Shown here: piece by piece, positions 34,277-42,152 of the stretch
Layout: the number at the start of each line of letters is the position of its first letter
How positions within the stretch are numbered: position 1 is the stretch's first letter
Source of the DNA: an uncultured Acidobacteriia bacterium
GTDB taxonomy: Bacteria > Acidobacteriota > Terriglobia > Bryobacterales > Bryobacteraceae
Assembly: GCA_903907865.1 (NCBI GenBank)
Contig: CAIVPR010000164.1
Location: forward strand, 1-64,000
Direction: 5' to 3'
DNA length: 64,000 bases
Position numbers and translations under genes: made by a program
Notes under the pieces: generated by a model
The model's database searches: none
What the model was told of the DNA's origin: nothing
The model's input: only the letters and a program-made list of their open reading frames with translations

Positions 34277-35872
34277 TTATTCGCCTTTGTCAAGGGTGGG
34301 CAGCGGCCCCGATACGACGCAGGCATTGACGCCGCCGATCCCCATCGATAGTTTGCCTCCCAGTCCCTTGGGCGCGTCGCAGCCGGTGTTGAACATCATC
34401 CGGTTGTGGAGGTGAGCGATGGAGGGGTTGAGGTCGGCCTCGGGGAGAGTCGTCGGGAACAGACGGCCGCGCTGGAAGCCCAGGTATTGAGCTGTCAGTT
34501 CCCAGCCGCCGCCTGCGCTCATGCCGTGTCCGAAAGTGCCTTTGCGGGCCGTGACGAGGACCGTTTCGGGGAAGATGGTGCGGAACGTTTCCACTTCGGA
34601 GAAGTCGCCGGGGGTTGCGGTGGCGTGCAGGTCCCACGATCCGAGGTCGGAGGGTTCAGCCCCCGCGTCGGCCAGCGCCTGGTTCATGGCGATGGTGGGG
34701 CCCTCGGCGGAAGGCGTGATGATGTGGTGCGCGTCGGAACTGACGCCTACAGCCAGAGGCTCCATTCCGAGGGGCTTGAAACCCTTCGAAAGGCAGTAAT
34801 CCATGTCGCCGACGATCCAGACGACTGATCCGCCGGCCACGTGGGTACCCTGCAGCTTCGTCAACGGGGCGGAAAGCTTGCCGTCAGCGGCCAGCACGCG
34901 GGCGGAATGGAAGGAGCCGACGGTGAGGGGATGGGGGGGCGGGTCGGTTGCACCGACCACCACCAGTTTGGCCTCACCCGACTGGATCGCGTTCATCGCC
35001 AACTTGAGCGCCACCCCGAAGGTGGAGCAGGCGGCGACGGGCGCAAAGGCCAGTCCGTGGATCTTGCCGAGTATCGAAATCTGGGCGGCCGGCGTATTGT
35101 GGATGTTCCAGATCACATTGGCCGAGACCTTCCACGGGGCTTCAGGCGCACCCCATTTTTCCTGGAGGCGGTTGCGGCGCTTCTCTTTCTCCCGGATGGC
35201 GTGTTTCTTGGCGTTCTCGACGTCGCCTTCCACAACCAAGCCTTCGATCCCTGCCAGTTCGTCGAGGTACTCCCGCAATTCGGAGGAGTGCGCCACCCAG
35301 TACTTCGACCATGCAGCATCGGCCGCGTCACGGTCCTCGAAGGCCGAGGATTCCGGTGCTGGCGGAACGCCGTCTGCCTGCGCGCCGCCGTCGAGGTAGG
35401 TACGTAGGTTGGCGTTGCGCTCGGGGTTGGCCCAGAAGCGGTCCCACCGGCGTTGCGATTCATACAGCCCGATGCTGGCGTGGTGGATTGTATCCAAACT
35501 TCCCAGGCCCGTACCGACGTATACCTGCGCCTCCGATCCCAAACTGTTCAGCTCGGATTCGAGACCGGGATTCTGTCCCAGTGCTTGGATGAAGGCCCCG
35601 ATGGCGTAGAGCGCCGGCAGATCCATTTTCTCCTTCAGATTCTGGAAATGGCGGGGGGGGAAGCGGGCGTTGATCCAGTCCCGGTAATCGTCGATGTCGA
35701 ACTCGGGAACGCCGACGAGGAAATTGTCCGGGCCGAAGCCGTTGAACGGCTGCAGCCATGTTCCGGCGGTTCCCAGATTCCTTTCGAACGCCTCGACATT
35801 GGGCGACTTCGGGGCTACGACGCCCCATCCGAAAACGCCGGTCCGTACCCGACCGGTCCTTACTTGTTCCAA
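34277..35872 (-). CDS. Large beta-ketoacyl synthase-like protein
   Basis: 531 residues, about 110 longer than FabF. The thiolase-fold residues are Cys282 (PVAACSTFGVAL), His416 (DLHATATPGD, where FabF has HGTGT) and Lys444/His449 (KGTFGHGMSAGG). The extra length is a charged helical insert between residues ~140 and 250 (WANPERNANLRTYLDGG, KKHAIREKEKRRNRLQEKW). It would condense an acyl thioester with a malonyl-type extender. No acyl carrier protein, ketoreductase or acyltransferase gene is next to it, so its pathway is unknown. Divergent from the KdsC-like gene. Confidence 0.8.
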   Translation of the reverse strand: MEQVRTGRVRTGVFGWGVVAPKSPNVEAFERNLGTAGTWLQPFNGFGPDNFLVGVPEFDIDDYRDWINARFPPRHFQNLKEKMDLPALYAIGAFIQALGQNPGLESELNSLGSEAQVYVGTGLGSLDTIHHASIGLYESQRRWDRFWANPERNANLRTYLDGGAQADGVPPAPESSAFEDRDAADAAWSKYWVAHSSELREYLDELAGIEGLVVEGDVENAKKHAIREKEKRRNRLQEKWGAPEAPWKVSANVIWNIHNTPAAQISILGKIHGLAFAPVAACSTFGVALKLAMNAIQSGEAKLVVVGATDPPPHPLTVGSFHSARVLAADGKLSAPLTKLQGTHVAGGSVVWIVGDMDYCLSKGFKPLGMEPLAVGVSSDAHHIITPSAEGPTIAMNQALADAGAEPSDLGSWDLHATATPGDFSEVETFRTIFPETVLVTARKGTFGHGMSAGGGWELTAQYLGFQRGRLFPTTLPEADLNPSIAHLHNRMMFNTGCDAPKGLGGKLSMGIGGVNACVVSGPLPTLDKGE

Positions 35873-35996
35873 GCGCTCTCCATGGAGTCAGGGCTCGCCG
35901 CTACGTACATTCCTTAAGGATATTTCATGTGTTTTGCTGGCTGCGGAACCGGCGGCCAATGCGGACGGGAAAGGGTCGCGTGCTACAACGATCCTT

Positions 35997-36572
35997 ATGA
36001 CTCCGGCTTTGACAAATGCGGGCGAACGGGCGGCCACCGAACGGGCGGCAAAGATCAAGTTGCTTTTGATGGATGTGGACGGCGTCCTGACGGACGGCAA
36101 GGTCTATTTCCTGCCTTCGGCGGACGGCGGCGTGACCGAGCTGAAGACGTTCGACTGCCAGGACGGGATCGCGTTGCAATGGTGCAAGTGGAAGGGCATC
36201 CGGACCGGCGTCATCAGCGGGCGCAAGTCGTTTTCCACCGAGCAGCGCGTGCTCCAGGCGCACATGGACTACAACTACCAGGGCTTCATCGAGAAGATTC
36301 CGATCATCGAGGAGATCATGGCTGACGCGGCGGTGACCAGCGACGAGATCGCGTTCATCGGGGATGATTTGACGGACGTTGTGGTGTTCCACAGGGTGGG
36401 GCTGGCGATCGCGGTGGGCAACGCGAGGCCGGAAGTGAAGGGCGAGGCGCACTACGTGACACCGTCGAGTGGCGGGTCCGGGGCGGTTCGCGACGCGGTG
36501 GAGTTCATCTTCAAGGCACGGGGTCTGTGGCAGGAGATTTTGGACAAGTACGAGATCCGGGGCGCGGTATAG
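35997..36572 (+). CDS. HAD-family KdsC-like phosphatase (3-deoxy-D-manno-octulosonate 8-phosphate phosphatase type)
   Basis: 191 residues from the ATG at 35997, the first good start; the longer frame to 35694 overlaps the ketosynthase gene. HAD motif I is LMDVDGVLTDGK (nucleophile Asp26, acid Asp28), motif II VISGRKS, motif III lysine near EKIPIIEEI, motif IV FIGDDLTDVVVF. The compact size without a cap domain fits KdsC, which acts in lipopolysaccharide core synthesis. No kdsA, kdsB or kdsD gene is adjacent. Confidence 0.85.
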   Translation: MTPALTNAGERAATERAAKIKLLLMDVDGVLTDGKVYFLPSADGGVTELKTFDCQDGIALQWCKWKGIRTGVISGRKSFSTEQRVLQAHMDYNYQGFIEKIPIIEEIMADAAVTSDEIAFIGDDLTDVVVFHRVGLAIAVGNARPEVKGEAHYVTPSSGGSGAVRDAVEFIFKARGLWQEILDKYEIRGAV

Positions 36573-36602
36573 TTGGAGCAGATTTCGGTACGAGGAGTAA
36601 AT

Positions 36603-36878
36603 ATGGTCGTTGATTTGACCCCGGAGCAGGAGAGCCTGATCGAGTACGCTGTCGAATCGGGCCTCTATCGGAATACCAACGAAGCGTTTGTCCAAGCGTT
36701 GGAGTTCCTCCGCGAACAATTGGACGTCGAAGTGTGGCTTCGCCGCGATCGAGAGGCGGTAGCGGCAAAAATATCGAGGGGCTTCGAACAGTCCCAGCGC
36801 GGACTGGCAGTTGACGGGGATGTCGCTTTGGAGATGCTCCGCAAACGCCGCGCCACGTCGTTCGACGAACGCCGGTGA
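36603..36878 (+). CDS. parD: ParD-family antitoxin
   Basis: 91 residues from the ATG at 36603 (MVVDLTPEQESLIEYAVESG). Ribbon-helix-helix N-terminus, then LYRNTNEAFVQALEFLREQLD and a toxin-binding tail ending RRATSFDERR. It would bind its own promoter and the ParE toxin encoded nine bases downstream. An upstream in-frame start at 36573 follows directly on the KdsC stop and is less likely. Confidence 0.85.
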   Translation: MVVDLTPEQESLIEYAVESGLYRNTNEAFVQALEFLREQLDVEVWLRRDREAVAAKISRGFEQSQRGLAVDGDVALEMLRKRRATSFDERR

Positions 36879-36887
36879 TGCCTCCGC

Positions 36888-37208
36888 ATGGAACCGGTGT
36901 TCAAGCTTACCCCTGAAGCCATTGAAGACTTGGATTTGATCTGGCGCTATATTGCGAGGGCTAGTCGGAGCGCGGCCGATAGGGTCGAGGCCGAGATTGT
37001 GACCGCATGCCGGCTCTTGGCCATCCATCCCGAAATTGGCAGCAGTCGGCCTGAAGTCACCTCATTGCCTGTGCGCTTTTGGACGGTTTCGCGATATCGA
37101 AACTATGTGATAGTTTACCGTCCAGAGTCGTTGCCTCTGACGGTCGTATCGATACTCCACGCGAAACGCGATGTTCGATCGGTACTGGCAGGGAGACTCC
37201 TCAACTAG
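36888..37208 (+). CDS. parE: ParE/RelE-family toxin
   Basis: 106 residues: FKLTPEAIEDLDLIWRYIARAS, VTACRLLAIHPEIGSSRPEV, RFWTVSRYRNYVIVYRPES and VVSILHAKRDVRSVL cover the entire ParE fold. This is the only ParDE pair in the window that looks complete; compare the broken one at 12370-12462. ParE toxins poison DNA gyrase. Confidence 0.87.
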   Translation: MEPVFKLTPEAIEDLDLIWRYIARASRSAADRVEAEIVTACRLLAIHPEIGSSRPEVTSLPVRFWTVSRYRNYVIVYRPESLPLTVVSILHAKRDVRSVLAGRLLN

Positions 37209-37232
37209 CGACCGCTTCGACGTGCCGTTCCA

Positions 37233-38345
37233 ATGCGATATGATGCCCGTGTCGTGCTGAAAACCACATTCCTCCCGGTGCTTCTCGCCGCAAGCGCCCT
37301 TTCGGCCCTGGCCGCCGACCAGCATCTCCTCTACGTCGCCAATCCCGGCACCCGCAACTATGTCGAATACGGGGGCATCGGCCTCACCGTTTTCGACATG
37401 GACAACGGCTACAAGTTCGTCCGCCGCATTCCGCTGTGGGACGCGCCGCCCGCTGGCAAGGAACCCGAAAACGTCAAGGGCATCGTGGCGAGCGCCAAAA
37501 CCGGGCGTATCTACGTCTCGTCGCTGAACCGCATGATCGCGGTTGACGCCATCACGGGCAAGCGGATCTGGGACAAGACCTACGAGGGCGGCTGCGACCG
37601 AATGGCTATCTCGCCCGACGGCAAGACGCTCTACGTGCCGCAATTGGAGGGCCCGAATTGGCACGTGGTGGACGCGGCCAACGGCAATGTGGTCGCCACT
37701 ATCGAGACCAAGTCCGGCTCGCACAATACGATCTACGCCGATGACGGCTCGAAGGTCTACTTGGCGGGGCTGAAGTCGCCTCTTTTGTCGGTTGTTGACC
37801 CGAAGACGCGCAAGGTTGCCGGCACGGTGGGCCCCTTCGACAACGTCATCCGGCCCTTCACTGTGAACGGGTCTAACACGCTCGTGTACGTAAACATCAA
37901 CGGTCTGCTGGGCTTCGAGGTCGGGGACATCAAGACCGGCAAGATGTTGCACAAGGTTGTGGTCGAGGGCTACAAGCAGGGGGAGGTGAAGCGCCACGGC
38001 TGCCCGGCGCACGGCATCGCGCTCACGCCCGACGAGAAGGAACTCTGGCTGGCCGATTGCGCCAACAGCGCGATCCACATTTTCGACAACACGGTGATGC
38101 CGCCCAAGCAGGTGCGCAGCCTGAAGGCGCGGGATTGCGTCGGTTGGATGAGTTTCAGCATGGACGGCAAGGCAGCGTTCTCCTCGACAGGCGAGGTCTT
38201 CGACTCGGCCACCAAGCAGCTCGTCGCGTCGCTCAAGGACGAGGCCGGGCACCAAGTGCAGAGCGAAAAGATGCTGGACATCGCGGTTTCGAACGGCAAG
38301 GTGGTCGCTGCGGGGAACCAGTTCGGCGTGGGCAAGAAGAAGTGA
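37233..38345 (+). CDS. Secreted YVTN-type beta-propeller protein
   Basis: 370 residues with a signal peptide (LKTTFLPVLLAASALSALAA). Seven-bladed propeller repeats follow: QHLLYVANPGTRNYVEY, KTGRIYVSSLNRMIAVDAITGKR, MAISPDGKTLYVPQ, HNTIYADDGSKVYLAG, GIALTPDEKELWLADCANS. Likely periplasmic scaffold or enzyme; function unknown. Its stop overlaps the GTG start of the cytochrome gene by four bases, so the two are made together. Confidence 0.85.
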   Translation: MRYDARVVLKTTFLPVLLAASALSALAADQHLLYVANPGTRNYVEYGGIGLTVFDMDNGYKFVRRIPLWDAPPAGKEPENVKGIVASAKTGRIYVSSLNRMIAVDAITGKRIWDKTYEGGCDRMAISPDGKTLYVPQLEGPNWHVVDAANGNVVATIETKSGSHNTIYADDGSKVYLAGLKSPLLSVVDPKTRKVAGTVGPFDNVIRPFTVNGSNTLVYVNINGLLGFEVGDIKTGKMLHKVVVEGYKQGEVKRHGCPAHGIALTPDEKELWLADCANSAIHIFDNTVMPPKQVRSLKARDCVGWMSFSMDGKAAFSSTGEVFDSATKQLVASLKDEAGHQVQSEKMLDIAVSNGKVVAAGNQFGVGKKK

Positions 38346-38746
38346 GCGGGACTAACGCGTTCCGGCTTGTGCCTTTTCTGCTGACAGCGCTGCTGGCACC
38401 GGTACTGGCGGCCAGCGACAAGGCTGACCAGAAGTTCTTCGACAGCAAGGTGGCACCGATTCTGACCAAACGCTGCCTTCCGTGCCATGACACGGGCTTG
38501 GACAACGGGGGCATTTCATTCCGGGACCGGTCGTCGCTCCTCAAGGGCGGCAAACGGGGACCCTCCATTGTGCCGGGCAAACCAGAAGCCAGCGTCATGA
38601 TCCAGGCGCTGAAGCACGAGGGAGAGTTACAGATGCCGCCCGGTCCGGCCTTGTCTGCGAAGGAATCGGGGGTGCTGACGGAGTGGGTGCGGCGCGGGGC
38701 AGCATGGGGCGAAAAGTTGCCGATGCGCCGCAATGGTCCGTACTAG
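38342..38746 (+). CDS. Small PSCyt1-type cytochrome c
   Basis: 134 residues with a GTG start and a signal peptide (FRLVPFLLTALLAPVLAA). The Planctomycete-type cytochrome c domain is shown by FFDSKVAPILTKRCLPCHDTG (haem site CLPCH), ISFRDRSSLLKGGKRGPSIVPGKPE and LQMPPG (axial Met), with VLTEWVRRGAAW at the end. In larger proteins this domain is fused to DUF1549; here it stands alone, coupled to the propeller gene. Confidence 0.88.
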   Translation: MSGTNAFRLVPFLLTALLAPVLAASDKADQKFFDSKVAPILTKRCLPCHDTGLDNGGISFRDRSSLLKGGKRGPSIVPGKPEASVMIQALKHEGELQMPPGPALSAKESGVLTEWVRRGAAWGEKLPMRRNGPY

Positions 38747-38814
38747 ACGATATTTTCCTAAAGCCTAAAGTAATGCGGGGCTCGCGCCGATAAGGATATT
38801 GGGAGCGCGCGTCC

Positions 38815-39687
38815 GTGCATCAGTTTGACATCACATTGAAGTTGCTGCTGCAGGGGCCGTCCGCCGCCTTGCTGAGGAGGCTGAGCGGGGACAGGGTGGT
38901 TCGATGGCTCGAAGTCGAGACACTCAGGGTCGAGGCGCGCCGAATGGACCTGTTGTGCCAACTGGCGGACGGCGGCCTGTTGCACATCGAATTGCAGAGC
39001 AGCAACGATCCAGATATGCCCATGCGTATGGCCGAGTATGCCTTGGCTGTGAAACGGCGGTACGGGCGGATGCCGCGGCAGGTCGTGCTCTATGTCGGAC
39101 GCGCATCCATGCGCATGTCGGACGTCCTGGAGGAGGGCGGTATGGCCTTCCGGTACGAACTCGTGGATTTCCGGGAACTGGACGGCGACGAACTTCTCGA
39201 TAGCCCCGATGTGGGCGATAATGTACTTGCGGTACTGGCGCGCTTGCGGGACCATAGGGCCGCGGTGGCGAAGATCGTCGAACGGATTAGGAGCTTGGAG
39301 GATGCCAGCCGAGATCAAGCCGTGGGGCAGCTCGGGATTCTTGCAGGGCTTCGGGGATTGGAAAATGAGGTACAGGAGGAACTGGGAAAAATGCCGATTG
39401 TTGTCGACTTGATGGAGAACCAGGTGTTCGCGCGGGGGGTTCAGAGTGTGGCTGTCAAGGCGAAAGAAGAAGGGCTGGCCGAAGGCAAGGTCACCGGTCG
39501 GGTGGAAGGCAGGGTCGAAGGGCGGGTGGAAGGCGAACGCACCCTTTTGCGTCGGTTGATCCAGAAGCGTTTCGGCAGCGTGCCGACTTGGGTTGACGAG
39601 CGATTGGTCGACAAAACTCCCGAGGAACTGGAATTGCTCGGGTTGCGGCTGTTGGACGCCCAGAGCATTGCGGACCTGTTGATCTAG
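38815..39687 (+). CDS. Rpn-like PD-(D/E)XK nuclease/transposase-related protein with DUF4351 tail
   Basis: 290 residues, GTG start. The N-terminal part carries a nuclease-like core: RRMDLLCQLADGGLLHIELQSSND, where Asp and ExQ could be the PD-(D/E)XK residues, and MRMAEYALAVKRRYG. A charged linker contains three near-identical GRVEG units at 39496-39534, and the C-terminal DUF4351-like helical end reads LLRRLIQKRFGSVPTWVDERL and LELLGLRLLDAQSIADLL. Such proteins promote recA-independent recombination in Escherichia coli. Stands alone. Confidence 0.82.
   Translation: MHQFDITLKLLLQGPSAALLRRLSGDRVVRWLEVETLRVEARRMDLLCQLADGGLLHIELQSSNDPDMPMRMAEYALAVKRRYGRMPRQVVLYVGRASMRMSDVLEEGGMAFRYELVDFRELDGDELLDSPDVGDNVLAVLARLRDHRAAVAKIVERIRSLEDASRDQAVGQLGILAGLRGLENEVQEELGKMPIVVDLMENQVFARGVQSVAVKAKEEGLAEGKVTGRVEGRVEGRVEGERTLLRRLIQKRFGSVPTWVDERLVDKTPEELELLGLRLLDAQSIADLLI
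39496..39534 (+). repeat. Tandem GRVEG-coding units
   Basis: Three imperfect 12-base units encoding RVEG in a row lie in the linker of the Rpn-like gene. Copy number may vary by slippage. Confidence 0.75.
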
Positions 39688-39771
39688 GCCGAGCCGTTTT
39701 TCCATTTTCGACCGCCTCGTCTAACACGTCGAACACAGGATCGGGTGATATGATTCTGGCGTTACGACACC

Positions 39772-40821
39772 ATGAATCGCCGAAGACTGCTCACGCTCGC
39801 GATGGCCTCGCTGTCCACCGCCGCACTCCGCGGACAAGCCGAAGGTGCGGGTATCCGAATCGCCCACCGGCTCGACTGGAAGGGCCTCAGCGACGACGAC
39901 CTCCTGTTTCTCCAGCAAATCGGGCTCAAGTGGGTCCGGCTCGAGTTCGGGGAAGCCACAAACGGAGCAGAGCCGGCCACCTTCGAAGTCCTACGTCAAG
40001 CCCGCGACCGCTGCGCCCGCTTCGGCATGAAAATCTTCTCCGGCGTCCACTATTCCTACCGGTCAAAACGCGTGCAACTCGGTCTGCCCGGTCGCGACCA
40101 GGACATCGAAACCTACATCCAGTTCCTGCGCAACCTCGGGAAGCTGGAGATCCCGGTCGCGTCCTACGACTTCCACCCCGCCAATACCTATACGACCAGC
40201 ATGGTGCGGCGAAACGGCTACACAACGCGTGAATTCGATCTCGCGGATTTCCGAACCAAGGTTGAAAAGCCAGCCTTCGAGCGCGAGTATTCCGCCGACG
40301 ACATCTGGTCTGCCTACGAGTATTTCGTGAAGGCGACGCTGCCCGTGGCAGCTGAATCGCACGTTAAGATGGTGCTGCATCCAGACGACCCGCCACTGGC
40401 GAAGATGAACGGCGTCGCCAAGCTTTTCACGCACTACGACGGCTACCACCGGGCCGAGCAGATCGCGGCGGGGAGCCCGTGGTGGGGGCTCACTTTCTGC
40501 GTCGGGACTTGGTCCGAAGGAGGCGCCGCGATGGGCAAAGACGTCTTCGAGATGATTTCCGACTTCGGCGGACGGGGCAAGATCTTCGAGGTCCACTTTC
40601 GCAACGTCACCGGGCCGCTGCCGCATTTCGTCGAGACTTTCCCCGACGAGGGGTATCTCGACATGGCCAAGGTTATGCGCGCGCTTCACCAAGTGAGATT
40701 CACCGGGGCCGTGGAGCCGGACCATGTGCCAAAACTTGCGGGCGATACTGGTGTGCTGCGCGCCGGGACCGCTTACTGCATCGCCTACATCAAGGCATTG
40801 ATCGCCCAAGCCGAGGCGTAG
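39772..40821 (+). CDS. Secreted mannonate dehydratase-like TIM-barrel protein
   Basis: 349 residues with a twin-arginine-like leader (MNRRRLLTLAMASLSTAALRG). The barrel resembles UxuA: MVLHPDDPPL, a substrate or metal-binding segment WGLTFCVGTWSE, EVHFRNVTG and a PDHVPKLAGD end. UxuA dehydrates mannonate to 2-keto-3-deoxygluconate, but the leader suggests an exported protein and some catalytic residues may differ, so the substrate is uncertain. Next gene follows at once on the same strand. Confidence 0.72.
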   Translation: MNRRRLLTLAMASLSTAALRGQAEGAGIRIAHRLDWKGLSDDDLLFLQQIGLKWVRLEFGEATNGAEPATFEVLRQARDRCARFGMKIFSGVHYSYRSKRVQLGLPGRDQDIETYIQFLRNLGKLEIPVASYDFHPANTYTTSMVRRNGYTTREFDLADFRTKVEKPAFEREYSADDIWSAYEYFVKATLPVAAESHVKMVLHPDDPPLAKMNGVAKLFTHYDGYHRAEQIAAGSPWWGLTFCVGTWSEGGAAMGKDVFEMISDFGGRGKIFEVHFRNVTGPLPHFVETFPDEGYLDMAKVMRALHQVRFTGAVEPDHVPKLAGDTGVLRAGTAYCIAYIKALIAQAEA

Positions 40822-40839
40822 TTGGCCGGCCTTGGGATA

Positions 40840-42150
40840 ATGGCCCCAAGCCAGCCCATGACAACCAACGAGATTCTGCTCGCCCAGAAGGAATTCCTCT
40901 TTCCCGCCGTCTTCCACTACTTCAGCGAGCCTCTCGTTGTCGAGCGGGCCAAGGACCAGTTTGTCTGGGACGCCGACGGCAACCAGTATCTAGACTTTTT
41001 CGGTGGCATCGTGACAGTCAGCGTCGGTCACTGCAATGAGGCGGTGAACAAGGCCGTCCACAGTCAGATCGACACCTTGGAGCACGTTTCGACCGTGTTC
41101 GTGAACAAGCCGCAGGTGGAACTGGCGAAGAAACTCGCGCAGATCAGTCCGGAGGGCGGGCCCACCAAATCGTTCTTTTCCAACAGCGGCACGGAGGCCA
41201 ACGAGGTGGCGATCCTCGCTGCGCGTTGCTACACGGGGTCGAGTGAGATCGTGGCTCTTCGCCATGGCTACCACGGCCGCAGTGCGCTGGGCATGGGCCT
41301 GACCGGCCAAAGCTCTTGGAAGCTGGGCGCTCCGCAGGCGGGAATCACCCATGCGCTGAACGCCTACTGCTATCGATGTCCGTTCGGGCTCGAGTACCCG
41401 TCGTGCGACGTGCGTTGCGCCACCGATGTGGAACAGGTAATCCGCACTACCACGTCGGGCCGCATTGCGGGCATGATCGCGGAGCCGATCCAGGGCGTCG
41501 GCGGCTTCATCACGCCTCCGAAGGAGTACTTCGGGATCGTGGCCGAGATCGTGCGCAATTATGGCGGCATCCTGATTTCCGACGAGGTTCAGACCGCGTG
41601 GGGCCGAACGGGCGGCAAGTGGTTCGGCATCGAGCATTGGGGTGTGACGCCGGAAATCATCACATCGGCCAAAGGTTTGGGTAATGGGCTGCCAATCGGA
41701 CTGACCATGGCGCGCGCCGATGTGGCGGACTCGCTGAAGGGCCTGACGATCTCGACTTTCGGCGGCAATCCGGTTGTGACGACGGCGGCCAAGGCCGTGA
41801 TCGACTACATCGAGGAGCAGAATCTGCCGTCAAATGTCGAAGTTGTCGGGACCTACCTGCGCCAAGGGCTGTTGGGGTTACAGGAAAAGCACGCGTTGAT
41901 CGGCGACGTTCGGGGCATGGGACTCTTATTGGCCATTGAACTTGTGGAAGACCGCAAGACGAAGACCCCCGCGACCGCCGCGACAGCCCGGTTGATGGAG
42001 GCCGCGCGGCAGAACCGCATCCTGATCGGCAAAGGCGGCCTGAACGGCAACGTCATCCGGATCTCGCCGCCCATGAATATCGGCACCGGCGACGTCGACG
42101 AATTCATCGCGAGGTTGGACGCGAGTTTGGAAGCGGTCGACAAAAAGTAG
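40840..42150 (+). CDS. Class III PLP aminotransferase
   Basis: 436 residues from the ATG at 40840; the ATG at 40858 (MTTNEILLAQKEFLF) is equally plausible. Fold-type I landmarks: DADGNQYLDFFGGI, SFFSNSGTEANEVAIL, ALRHGYHGRSALGMGLTG, EPIQGVGGF, ISDEVQTAWGRTG, the PLP lysine in TSAKGLGNGLPIG, and TISTFGGNPV. A small Cys pair region (NAYCYRCPFGLEYPSCD) is like that of alanine-glyoxylate and 4-aminobutyrate type enzymes (AGXT2/GABA group). Substrate cannot be fixed. Lies 18 bases after the TIM-barrel gene. Confidence 0.9.
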   Translation: MAPSQPMTTNEILLAQKEFLFPAVFHYFSEPLVVERAKDQFVWDADGNQYLDFFGGIVTVSVGHCNEAVNKAVHSQIDTLEHVSTVFVNKPQVELAKKLAQISPEGGPTKSFFSNSGTEANEVAILAARCYTGSSEIVALRHGYHGRSALGMGLTGQSSWKLGAPQAGITHALNAYCYRCPFGLEYPSCDVRCATDVEQVIRTTTSGRIAGMIAEPIQGVGGFITPPKEYFGIVAEIVRNYGGILISDEVQTAWGRTGGKWFGIEHWGVTPEIITSAKGLGNGLPIGLTMARADVADSLKGLTISTFGGNPVVTTAAKAVIDYIEEQNLPSNVEVVGTYLRQGLLGLQEKHALIGDVRGMGLLLAIELVEDRKTKTPATAATARLMEAARQNRILIGKGGLNGNVIRISPPMNIGTGDVDEFIARLDASLEAVDKK

Positions 42151-42152
42151 GG

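Noticed and set aside
39496-39534. Short direct repeats considered as a CRISPR-like array
   Set aside because: Units are 12 bases with no spacers and lie in frame within a coding linker.
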